This document shows, in pieces, positions 1 through 13,200 of a stretch of DNA of 64,000 nucleotides (its first letter is position 1; each line of letters starts with the position of its first letter). The notes beneath the pieces are model-generated. The model was not told where the DNA came from and ran no database searches. It saw only the letters and a program-made list of their open reading frames with translations. The position numbers and the translations under genes were made by a program. Location of the stretch: positions 159,700,532 through 159,764,531 of the forward strand of contig CAXKWD010000001.1 of the NCBI GenBank assembly GCA_964059195.1, in the 5' to 3' direction. Origin of the DNA: Ectobius pallidus. Its lineage: Eukaryota > Arthropoda > Insecta > Blattodea > Ectobiidae.

Positions 1-1206
1 AAAGTTAATATAATTTAGTATAGATATTTTAAAAATGCTGAAACAACCTATGAAATAATATGTTCAAAAAATTCCGTAGAGTGCAAATGTAACAAACATA
101 TCCATATTTTTCATAAAATTAAATGAAAGCTGCAAAAAGAAAAAAGAATCTAAAATTGGTTCTGCCGTTGCATGATTCGGAACAAATTGCATTTTGGTAA
201 GAGTCTTTTGCAATACGCAACGCACTTTTGTTGCGTTCCCTCCTGTCTGGTGATTAGAAACGGAATTACATTATCATAGACAAATGAAATGAAACGTGGT
301 TACAACACACTAGAGACAAAGCGGAGATGGCGGTAATTAAGCATTGTCACTACTCCATGGTGTGGTTCGGAGATAGATGAGTGGTGACCATTATTTCTTT
401 CAAAGTTAAACCTATATGACCGCAATGAAAAACAATGTGATAATCCATGGACTGTGTGATAATAGTTCATTAGGAGCGTAAAATTAGTAACATATTCCCT
501 AGCTTTGCGTTATGTTCCAGAAATCTGATAAAGAAGGTGGAAAGTGAATTTTGAAATTCCTCATTAAACGTAATAAGGCAATCCTATTGAAATGTAGACC
601 CTGCGGATAATAGCAATTTGTGTATCAAATACGCAAAATAACGCTTTTGCGGACGAATCTAGTATTGCGGCCGAGGCGTAAGCTGAAGCTTTTGCGTACG
701 TGGTGCATACTATATTTTTAGTAAAAGCTCTGTTAATTATATGAAATTAAATAAAAATTACGTATAATTAATTATAAAAGGCATAGCCAGCCATTTGTTG
801 ACGCCATATTCTCACAGCCGCCTGAATCCTATGCTATGAATCCATACGAAATACGGATGCAGGCAAGGTGGCAGTTGAATAATATAGCTATTTTGTCGTA
901 GGTCTATATCTGTTGTTATATTATTAAGTGTTTTGTAAACAAAAAACCTGGTAAAGTTTCTGATGAACGTAAATAAACAATGTTGCCTTTATTTGTCTTT
1001 TTATGGTCATGTATTTTGTTCAAACCCTGTTACAGTTGGTATGACTGGTCATCTGGATTTTTCAGTTGCCATGCCGACTTTACCGGCCTAGTACGATAAA
1101 ATTTAATTTACCGGCCTAGGTTGGTAAAGTGCTACTTTTCGGCGTGTTAACAGTCTGAAAAGCAGCTGTTTTGCGGAGCGTGTACTAAAAATGTGATTTA
1201 ACTTAC

Positions 1207-1288
1207 ATCTTTCATATCCAGTTCAGTAGTCAAGCCGGAAAGAGAACCTGTTAATATATCGCCCAGCAGGTACTCGTCTTTCCCGAAT
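1207..1288 (-). CDS. Aminopeptidase exon 15 (last one visible)
   Basis: After acceptor attccatag the phase-2 join gives [20 protein letters not shown], then TTELDMKD. This fits the stretch after NWDKIY in the family (..f.....l...v......t...l). The donor GAT|GTAAGT at 1206/1205 shows that a further exon exists. Confidence 0.8.
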
Positions 1289-4200
1289 CTATGGAATATA
1301 AAGAGTTAATGTATTACATTAAACAATGCGAGTTCAGTCAACAAGAATCTGGTAAGGCAATGGTATTCTCACTAAAATAGCTTTTTGTCGCTTACATGTC
1401 GTATATTTTATCCCAGTTGTTTCTAATGTAATTGAATCCCACTCTAGTGCCAGTGGCGCTGATTGGCAATCCTCTCCACACTCTGAAAGCATCCTGGCGC
1501 CTTACCTCTTCTCCGTTATCCATCGTCTTCTCTATCATCCTAGAATCGAAATCATCATATTTATAGCCAGCATATATTATTCTCAATCTTTCATTTGCTA
1601 AAATGGCTTCGTTACTTTCAGTTCATTATCTTCACTGTTATTTGAAATCAACAGAACAAAAATAAAGAAGAAATATATATATTGATGTTGGAACGGTAAT
1701 ACGTAATTTAAGCATTACACAAACAAATTGTTAAGATTACAATCTTTCATATGCTGAAATTGCTTCGTTACTTTCAGTTCATTATCTTCACTGTTATTTG
1801 AAAGCAACAGAATAAAAATAAAGAAGAAATATATATTGATGTTGGAACGGTAATACTTAATTTAAGCATTACATAAACAAATTGTTCAGATTACAATTTT
1901 AACACTTTCGAATCACCTTAAGCAATATTTAATATAATTAAACATTAGTGATAAAACACTATGCCTGACAAATTAAGCTATTTTTACATCTTTTCTAAAA
2001 ACCAAAGGAATTTTATAAAATAATCACTTGACATCAAGGAATTTTATATTTTCAATTATATAGAACATCAGGGTAACTGCTTCTTATAAGAAGTAACGTG
2101 CATAAAAAATTCACAAACATTTCTTATTTTGTAAGAGAGAACATATAACTTATAAGTAGGAAGTCATTAAATTGAGGTTCTAAGAAATACATTTTCGTAT
2201 TGGATTCGTAAATTTCCTAAATATCTTATATAGGCTATACTAATAACATTTAGTAGTATGTCAAATAAATACTTTAGCCTCTCTATTGACTTTCTTAGCC
2301 ATTGCATGTTATAAAGTCTCAAAATTTATCATGTGGTACACCAGGTAGAAATTTCCACATTTTATTATTCATACCCTCTGAAGGCTGCTGAAATTAAACC
2401 AGTCTGATTACGTCATAGAGCGAGATAGATTTAATCCTCAATGCAGCAAACTATAAGCCTATAGACTATAGTTGAAGGAGAAATTATGTACAAGCCTCAA
2501 AAATAAGTGTTATAAGACATGCGTCAATACCCTCATTATCGAAAAAAACTGGCCACAGATATCTAATGGATCAAGGCTCTACAATGAGAACCAAAATATA
2601 ACTTACATTGTAAGCAGCCATTCTTTAGTTGTGCACAAGAGGGTTGACAATAGGGTTGCACGCTCGTTGGGTTTGCTTCCAGCCGCCTTAAACCTCTCAA
2701 ATAGGAACTGCCATTCCTCTCGATCTCCTATCTTCAGAGCTGTACAGTAGACCACTGATCTCATTTCCAGAGGGATTCTGTGGTACAGAAAAGTAATTCC
2801 GTTTAAACCAAATTATAATAAATTGCTAGTCATATTCCTCCGCTTGAACTCATCACTAAAGACAGGATCTTATGTACTAAAATGCTACAAAAATATGAAA
2901 CTAGGTACTTTAGTAGGCACTGTTGTTCATAGGCGTAACCAGGTCGAACATATGGGGGGGGGTTATAACATCCGCGGGGTCTGGGGTGTATGGGATACCC
3001 CCCAGGGAGAGGGGGGTCCGGGGGTCCTCCCCCGGAAATTTTTAAAAATTAAGATGCAAAATAACGAGTTTTAAGCTTCCGGGGGTCCTCCCCGGAAAAT
3101 TTTAAAAATTAAGACGCAAAATAACGAGTTTTAAGCTTCCCACGCTTTATACTTGTAGGCCTATTAAGTAATTTATGGGCAGACTTAAAAAATTATACAA
3201 TTTTCCTTTTTTTAATCAATGGGGGGGGGGGGTTCAAACCCCCAAACCCCCCCCTCGGTACGCCTATGCTGTTGTTTAACCTAATCTCTAGACTTTTAAA
3301 GCAGATTATGCAGATGTCATGAAATTATAGATTACTAGCTGAAAAGGCCCGGCGTCGCCCGGGCTTTGTATTTTTTAATTTGAAATTAACTTATGAAGGA
3401 CTTTATGTATGTAGAACTTGAAATGAAGAAAAAGATTTATCACACTCAAACTATTCCATCAGAAAACGCTGGATATAAATTTTTATGGCTCATAGAGGAT
3501 GTGGAATGCTGCATTCCGTTGCTTCTACACATCATGCTTGGGAGGGGTTGAAATAAGAAGAAACACAAATTACATAAGATTGTACTGACTTGACGGAAAA
3601 TAATATTTCTCATTCTCATGTTACTATACAATCGTTTCGGAGCTGAAATAAAAGAGAAATGCAGTATCACTTTCATACTTTCCTCCCCTAGAACCCGAGA
3701 CATAATATACTGCGAGTCAAAATGTTCCATCCCATGCTTAGGGCCTATGATAAACATCCCTATTTCTCAACTAATACAAAGCCTACAGGTTTGGATAACT
3801 TATCAGCGGAAAGCATTATTTACAGACTTTTGATATAGCATACTCACACACTTAAGTTGTCCCTCTTATTCTACATCAAAATGTGAAGTGAGTAAATATT
3901 TCTTATGTCGAGGGTAGAGAAAGTTACGTGACTACATCACACTGTGCTTTATTTTCGTGGATTTCATTTTCAGTAATTATTTTCGCCAATATACTCGTAT
4001 TACATTAAATTCCAGCATTAGGCTATATACTTGCCAAGGCCCTATGTAATCATAGTAAACAATTCATTGTTGCCATGTGAACTAAACAGCATTTCTTTTT
4101 TTTTCAGTATAAAATTCTCAGAAATTATATAATTTTCAAGGGAAGGACTGATTTATTTCAATTTTAATGTTGACCGCGTAACTTCCCGGGCTTAACTGGG

Positions 4201-7200
4201 TATGTGTGCAAAATTTCGTACAAATTGGTGAAGAAATGTGGATTTGTATAAGGAACAAACATACATACATACCCACAAACACACATTCTACTTTATATAT
4301 TAGATATTTTTCCTCACGAGAGACATGATCACTGCCGTCTCGAGAATTACACGATTAATACAGTTTAGAAGGCAGTGGACATGATACGAGCTTTTTCTTT
4401 TATACGAGGCCTTGCCCTACAAGGAACATATCGAGCTATTTGATTGACTGATTGATTCATTCATTACATTCGTTTATTTATTCAATAATTAAGAAACTTT
4501 AGGTACTTTATTAAAACGGTGCCCAAATTTTGAGCGGAGTCGCTGCCTTCCCAAAAAGTAAGAGTTATTTTTTACTCGAAACTATTCCTGTTTCTAAACC
4601 TGCTTCTCAAGCATTGCTTTCGAAGAGTTAGTTAGTATTCTGTTCGTTACTCAGTTCATTGTTTTATATATTAGAAAACGCTTCTTAAATATTTAGTACA
4701 TTATAAGTTGTTTGCCTTTAAATGCAGATTGTAATATACTGTTCCGGTTATGGAAACCACCATTAACGGCCGTGGATGTCGGCATGCTGACCACATTTCC
4801 CCAATCCTGCCGTCTGACTATGGTAGATTACGCAGCGGTCGGGTGGTAGGCATTGTCCCTTCTGGGGTTTTCGCGCCACGGAGTTAGTTGGTTAATTAGT
4901 TAGTTTGTTAGTTAATATACGGTTCATATAATTGAGTGAAATTTATGACTTTTTTATTATAAAATAAGAGGAGAGCGAATTAAATATTTTAGAACACAAA
5001 TTGCAAGGAGACGATTCACAAAAATCAGTAGAGTGTTTAGAAAATGATTTGCTCTTTTTTGTTTCGCATGTTGTTAGAATGGTTATCAGAATTAATTCTG
5101 TAAAGGTGTCTATGTGAATAACCAATAAATGCGCCAGTCAAATAAATAATTAGTCAATTTCTTGACTGAGAACTCCAGCTTATCTAAATATAAGGAAATG
5201 AAAGTAACTTACGGATTGTGCGAGTCTGGACTGGATGACGCCATCCATTTCTTGAAGAGCTCCACTGCCCATTTCTCTACTTCGCGATGACCAGCGCGAG
5301 TCAAGGCGGCGAGGATAGAAGGTCGCAATAGGGATTGTGGTTGAGATTCGTCAGATTTAGGTTCGAAACCAACGGTAGTCAGCATGGGAGTCAGCACCTT
5401 CAATTCGTAATCCTGGAATGGAATGTTTAAAACATGATAACAAACTTCTTCTTGAATATAATAAATAATATACTAATAAAATTAAACTGTTCTGTTAGTG
5501 TGTTGAAAGATTAGAAATTCGTCATAGGTCTACAGGGAAACTGAGAACATTTAGCTTGACCTTTACTTCATTTTCAAGGATGGTTTTATATACAAAGTAT
5601 AACCATTAGCACTGGGAAATATTTATAGAAAACTCTCCGTGTCTCAAAGCAGAAAATAGTTTTCGCTCATGGATGATTTCACTCACTCACACTTAATCAA
5701 TGGCAATAGACAATTCATAAGCAAGCTAAAGGAATATTATTTATTTGTTGGAACCCGCTTACCTGAGCCTGCCATTCAACCCTATTCTGTGCTACCTCCC
5801 TCCAATCATCCCTCGCAAATCCTACTTCCCTTAAATATATCCTAATATTGTCCTCCAACGTACGACTAGGTCTTCCAAGTGGTATTTTCCCTTCGAGTCT
5901 CCCAGTCTATACTTTTTCAGATATGTCTTTCCTCCCCCATGCGCGCAACATATCTAGTTCATTTTATCCTCCATGATTTAATTACCTTCACTATATCCGG
6001 TGATGAGTATAGGTAATGAAGCTCATCGTTATGCAGTTTTCTCCAGTCCCCAATTTTCTTCTGTCATAGGCGAAAATATTTTTCTAAGTACCCTGTTTTC
6101 GAACATTTTTTAAAGCGAGTACTGGGTCAGTTCGTAAGTGTGAGTTATCAATCGAAAGAATTTTGGCTCCGGTTTGACTAACTGGCACACCGTTGATTTT
6201 AATAAGTCTTTTGGCTAAAATATCAACATTAAATTGTTATATTATAAAGTCAGTTCAATTCAATTCAATAAAAATTCATAGTAATAAAACAAATGATAAA
6301 TGCTAGCAATTACAGTCAACTATGAAGCTAAAATTAATCTCAAAACTACACTAAACTTTAATTTCATTTTAAACACTCCTTACTAATTGATGTGTCAATA
6401 TTAATTTATTCGCTGACGGACTGTTTACAGCTTGAAGGTGGTTTCGCTGTGCTGTCATATTATAACCTTTACGATCGTGCAAAAGCTACGATTTAACCTA
6501 CATGTTCAGTGAATCATATAGGTATAATCATTAATTGCCAGTGCATTTTGTGAAATCGGCATATATTTTAAGCATTTATTACGTGATTATAAACGACCGT
6601 ACAATCCCTATAGTTAAAATACATGTACAGCAGCGGCATTAATGAATTACTATTTTTGTAACATAATACACCTACAAACATATTATGTATTACATGTTAA
6701 CGCTAATGTTTGATAATACCTAATTAATTGGGATTAATTGAGTATGTAAGTGATGTAGTATAAAGGCTTCTCAACAACTTCAGGAAATCTGGAATTTTAA
6801 TTCAAGACATCGAATGGTATTTACCGACGATATCGCCCCTTCCAACCTAACCCATACTAATGAGGGAAATGAGCTGTCCGGATAAGAGAAAGTAATCTTT
6901 AATTGATGTAACTTTCGACTGGTATGCACTATACCCTGTATGCACAAAACAGTTCAATTGTAAATTTAAAATCTTTAGATTTAATATACAATATACCATT
7001 GAATAGATTTAAGCGCCATCAGGAAAATTAAATATATGCATAGACAATTATTCGAACAGTACATCAAACAATATATCCCAGAGGGATTTTCACAATGAAT
7101 GGGAAACGTACTTACGAAACCATATGAAAATTAAAATTGATATCTGTATTTGTAATAATTGTGCACAAATAAACTAGGATTGAAATTAATTTCAACTTTC

Positions 7201-10200
7201 ATGCCTCAACAACTGGCATCTGTTTAGGACATAAATACCTATACGAGAAGGAAAATCTGAAATAACCAACACCGATCAGAGGGACACCTGGTATAATATA
7301 AATAATATCTTCATAATAAGCTTTTGGCCACTCGGCCGCTGATTGGCTATCCTCAAAAGCCAGTCGAAATGATTAGGGGCTTCAAACTTCGCAAAATATT
7401 ATTCTATATAGATTGGATGTTAATCGAGTAGGAATATGGGGAGAAGTACCAGAATCAGCTAGTATACTCGTGATCTATCAATTGTATTAATCTACGACTC
7501 GTGTTTAATAAGTTGTCTACTACATTGACAGATAAAAATAATATTGCACTTTGTGTGGACCATTGAAATAACATTATTCTTACCAGGAACATTCCATAAC
7601 TCGGAGTTTCCCTGAGCATGTTTTCCAGGAACCTTAAGCTCTGTAAGGCTGACTTCCAGGGTAGATAATCCTTCTCCTTGTTAGGCAGGTACAGTGTTAG
7701 ATTAAGGGCCATGTCGTAGCCAATTCGTCCAGCACGAGCTAAATTCATCGCATCATCCACCAAAGTCGCTCGATCCACCGAAGACAGAGTTGCCTTGGCG
7801 TCTGAATTCATGAGGTGTGAAGCAAGCAGGGCCCAGTTCTTTTCGTCATAGTTCACTCTATAGTATCCTGAAAGCACAATGTAACACAATATTACAATAA
7901 CGTAAGTCCATCGTATTACATGAGTAATGTTGTTTCTGCTCCACAGACAAAATCCATGGGATTTTACATTCTAAATTTGTTTACCTTACTGGGAGACGCG
8001 AAGGGAAAAGACCACCTGGAAGACCTAGATGTAAGTGGGAGGACAATATTAGGATAGATTTAAGAGAACTAGGATTTGCGAGGGATGATTGGATGGAGTT
8101 AGCACAGAATGGGGTTGAATGACGGGCTCAGGTAAGCGCGGCAATAAACCTTCGGGTTCGATCAAATGGATAATATTCCTTTAGCTTCCTGAAGAATTGT
8201 CTATTGCCAATGAGTAAGTTGAGTAAGTAATAGAGATTATTCAGCATAAATAATTTATCAATTTCTATGTAGGCCTATAAAAAGGATCCTAGTTCTATTA
8301 ATAATATTTCGTTTTAATAAGTCATGGAAAACTATGAAAAACTTCTACCGGCTTTGACTGCATAGAGGATCGAACATTATGTTTACGAAAACAAGTTGCT
8401 CCCGTCACAGCTTGACCTAACTTATTTGGTACATCAACAAACCAACTGTATGAATAATAGCCCAAAACACTAGCTGCCTTCATTCCTACAATCAATTCGT
8501 ACTAGTTGGCGTTAGAACCAACTATACAAAATATCTATAATGACGCCTGAAGATAATGAAAAAATTCCAATGACCAGTCGGGGATTAAACCTCCCTCATT
8601 CCTCACCTTACTGGCAAACATGAAGTGAAAGTGAAAACATGAAATGCATCTAGCACTTTTAAATCATGCTGGGATTATCTAGTCGGCGATAAAAAAACCA
8701 GAAGTGAACGGTTTAAGATATTTATTGCTTACGTAGGGTTTAGATAAATTATTATGATGTCTCAGCTGATTTGTTAACCGCAAAATTCTTTCCCAGTTAT
8801 AGGTAGAAGATTTTTTAAGAGGCAAATACTGTTTGCATGTACTGTGCTTCTAAATCGCACTGACAAAAATTAACAAATACCTGTTCACATTCTACATTAT
8901 TCTTGACACAGTTTCTGTCCTCACAAATATTAAACGACGAACAGAATTAATTGTTTCATAGTGAAGTAATAAAAAATATGAATTAACTATACTAGTGTTT
9001 AATTATCTTAACTTCATAAGAAATAATCGGCCATCCACGAAATTATCGTCTTCTTCTATTATCATCTTGATATTTAAGTGGTGATCTATGAGCCCTTTCA
9101 CCAATGAATGTGGGGATGGTGGTTAATCGTTCTTCTTAGAGGATAGAGAATGTCCCACTATTTGGGACACTGCTTAATCCTGTGGTCAGCTTTGGGGTGT
9201 CTATCCACAGTAGACTCCTATGGAATTACATGCTATGTAATTTAATTCTACAGAGAAAAAGTGGGCGGTTTCAAAGTGGGTGCTCATCCTAATAAGCTGA
9301 AATTTAGATAAGTCTTTACTCAATACTTCCCCGCCGTTTTATAACTCAATATCACACATGAAAGGATAATCAGATGAATGCATTACTCATACCGAAAACA
9401 TTTACGAAATTAATCTATGTTACTTCAAAGATTATTTCAATACCTTTTGTAATTTCGGTACCTCTAATTTGAATGTGAAGACAGTTCTAAGTTTTCACAC
9501 ATCTCGTCTTTCCTGCCAACCCATTGAGACATCAACCACTTTTGAACTTCCATGAAATAAATTAGGCAAACTTGCCGAAATTGAAATTTATTCTGACCTG
9601 CGGCGTGGATGTTGAAAAGGACCCAATTCTCAGATTTCGGTTTAGAAAGGTTTGCTATATCAGTAGACCTCTCTTTCTTGAGCCATGTTCGAGGAAAAGT
9701 TCTTTGGTTGGAGTTGAATCCTTCGCTCATTTCTTCTTGTGTAGCGTAACTCACAGGGATGTACCATAGTGCCTTGCTGGTGCTGTTTTCTAGTGAGAAT
9801 CGTTCCTGAAACATACACACATTGAAGCTGTACTTGTTAGCATATAGGATTCTTAGATTTTTTAATTGTTATTTATTTTTTGTTATTAATTTAGCCTGGC
9901 GGAGTTCAAGCCATAAGATCTTCTCTTTCACTCTATCAGTTGCCTGTTCACATTCTTTGGAACCAGTGTCACTTCCGTCTTTTTAATAACCATAGGCATA
10001 TCTAAGAAATTAGGAATTTGTAGGTAATTGCGTGTTGGTACTGACGGCCAGCATCGAGGAATTAATAAAATAATAGCGTCGTTAAAAAAATTAATAAAAT
10101 AGGAAAACGACAAAATAAAAGCTGTTGAACTGATGGTACCAGTTGTCAATTTTATTTTATCTTTTTGACTTAATAAATTAGTATTTAAATGACAACCAAC

Positions 10201-13200
10201 AGGGCAGTAATACGGAAGTGACATGTAGTGAAGGTGACAGAGAAGGTTAGGTTGTAAATGTTAATATGAGTATTGTGTAAATATTTAGATTTATGTAGTA
10301 GCTTAATATTAGATTTAGGTACTATTAAGTAATGATTAGTCTATAGTTAATACGTTTTGGCTATGTAACTACCACCGGGTGGAAATTAGTTAATAAATGT
10401 TCATTAATTCCTTCATATTTGCTATTGTGAACAGCTACGCTTAGCAAAACTATCGTATTATCGTATATATCGTATATATTTATTATAGTGTCCATAAAGT
10501 TGTTCGTAGATTTATGTAATCATGCACTTAGCCTGTTTGTCCTTAAAAGTATCGTATTATCGTATTATAATATTATCGTATAATATCGTACTATAATGTT
10601 ATACTGTCCATAAAGTTGTTCGTAGATTTATGTAATTATGCACTTAGCTTGTTTGTCGTTAAAAGTGTCGCAGGATATACGCAAGTCTCAAGTACGTTTC
10701 ATCTACTAATATAAAGTTTTTAATCCGTGTACTATTTTACATTAGTACGCTAGTCCTAACCAAGTCATTGTTTGTGGCGTACTTTAGCAAAGGAGTCTGT
10801 TTCATTACATTTACTCAAATTTGTTTTTACTGTTCTTAAGGGCTTCAGTTATTCATTTAAAAGTTAGGTGTTATTGTTATAAGTCAATATATACCACATA
10901 TAAAACGTTATATATATATTATCCATTGCTGCCACTAACCTATGGTAAGGTTTCTTCAAGAAGGCGGGACTATGTCCAAATGAGATTAGACGGAAATGTG
11001 ATGATGGGAATGAGGTGGCTAGGGGGGGGGGGAAAGAATGGGCATAATAATTTTTAACGCTTCCCTTTTTGTCAATTGAAATATGTCTAAACATAAATAC
11101 CAAGAATAATTAACGTGATTATTGGTATTACCATTGTTGATAAAAAAAACTGTAGGCCTACCGGTATTTTAACTATTCTGCAATAATCTAAAATTGAATT
11201 CAATGTTCCATCTGAATATAAATCAAAACAGAAATAAAAGAAATGTTAGGTTCTTAAAATTATCTAGGAGGTGCCTCTCTGATCACCAAGTTAATGATTA
11301 TTTATTATTTAATATGAAATGTTTTAAAGCTGTCTCGGTATTTTGTAAGAGGAATGTCTTATTGACAATTATTACTTTTATATTTATGTTCCAGGAATTC
11401 ATTATTAATACACAAAAATTAAAAGTCATGGACCACTGAGGATCCCTTGATATTACTAGGGCTAATGTTTCTAAAATTCTCTCCTTTGGCTTTTACTGAG
11501 ATCCTCGTAATTTTATGGCGTTAGTCATTTATATTTGTTTCTGTTAATAGAAGCTAACGGACCAAAAGGTGTAATCTGAAAGAAGTATGTTCTGTAGGAC
11601 TATAAATTCCATTGCATTTCGCTTAATAGACTAATGTTAGGTAAATTCAGGACATTAGTTCTCTGTGGGCTTACTTGTGTAAGAGTAGCTGACCCCTGTT
11701 CATAGTTTCTAATGACATTGAGCACAGGAAATCCATCTTGGAGGGTCCAGGTGTCCATTACTTCTTTTACGGTCAGGTTGTCTGGTAGAAAATGCCCTCC
11801 AGAATCTCTGGTCTCCTCCGTCAGTGCTTCCCACAGATCCTTCTCCTCTGCGTTCTTGTATTTCCTGTAATGTCGAGTTACATCAGGTCACACCTTTTAA
11901 GCAAGTAGCAACATTCACAACATGACAGACTACGAAGGACGAAGTATTATTAATACATTCTAATATTGTCAAACATGACTGTTGAAATATGGGAGACCCA
12001 TTTGTTCTACCATTCTTCCTAGGTGCTATCAAAAGACGAAGTATGCATGCAAATATGCTTTAAAATTGGTAAAATATGCTCCGGAACCAATGAAGGTTGC
12101 ACTATCATATAAGTAGTTTTAATACTTTATGTTCCCTTGTAGGTGAATTACAACAAATTACAAAAAATAGTACAAGTTATACAAATTACATTACATAAGT
12201 TTCTAAAAACCAAGGTCATTGCATTTAATTTTAGTAAATTGAAATCTAATAAAGTGGAAAATCGTTTTAATGTTATACAATCAGTTCCGAAATATTAGAT
12301 TATGTACTTTTAATTATTTACAGTCGGCTCTCAAAACATTCATTTACCTAGCTAGATACGCTGTAAATTTTGAATTAACAGAGGTATGCACAATATTTAA
12401 AATTGTGTCAAAAATATGTTATTAAAAATGTGACAAATTAATAAAAATATGCAAATATTTCAATATCAAACAAACATGATGCATGTCGCAGAACTGGCAG
12501 AATATGCAACAGTATGGAAGATAAGACCATCAATTTTCCGTTATTTCTTTCGTGCCTTGTACCCATTTTAACACTAGCATGTTATTACATTATAAAAATA
12601 TTATTTTTGATAACTTCCGAGCCCTATACATAACAGGGCATACACTCGGTTTGTGTTCGACCGTTCAGAGGTTTGGTATGCTGAGAATACCACCGAATAT
12701 TCGCTACGAACAAATATAAAGGGCTGGATAGTAGGCCTAACCAAAAAGCAAATAAAATGAATGCGTCTTCCGGTGTTGGTCTAAGATGGGAATGAGGAGA
12801 GAAAGAAAGCTTAACTTCAATCAATACAATTCACTAAATAAAAAGAAAGACAGAAAATCTTTATCAGGTTGTATTTAAATAATTTAGAATCAATTCTAAA
12901 GGAGTATTCTAAAAATAAGTAATGCATCTATTCCTAAATAGCTTTGAAGCCTTTAGGTGGGTTTCACTTATCTATTTGGCCAGTTCCGTTAGAAGAGGAA
13001 CAATTATGAAAATGGGGTAACACATTGTTTGCTGCTATTTATATTCCTATTTTGTTCATGATGCAATTACTTTCTCTATCCTCAACGGAACAAGCTATCC
13101 ACCACCATCAAATCACTCGTGAACTGGCTCATAGTCCACGCGAAGTAAACAGACCCTCGGCTTTTAAGTGGAAGAAGTTCTTTTTCTTTTCTGCATTTTC

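Noticed and set aside
3446..3833. Overlapping frames of 103 and 71 codons on both strands
   Set aside because: They lie within a dispersed repeat, have no recognisable domain and overlap each other.
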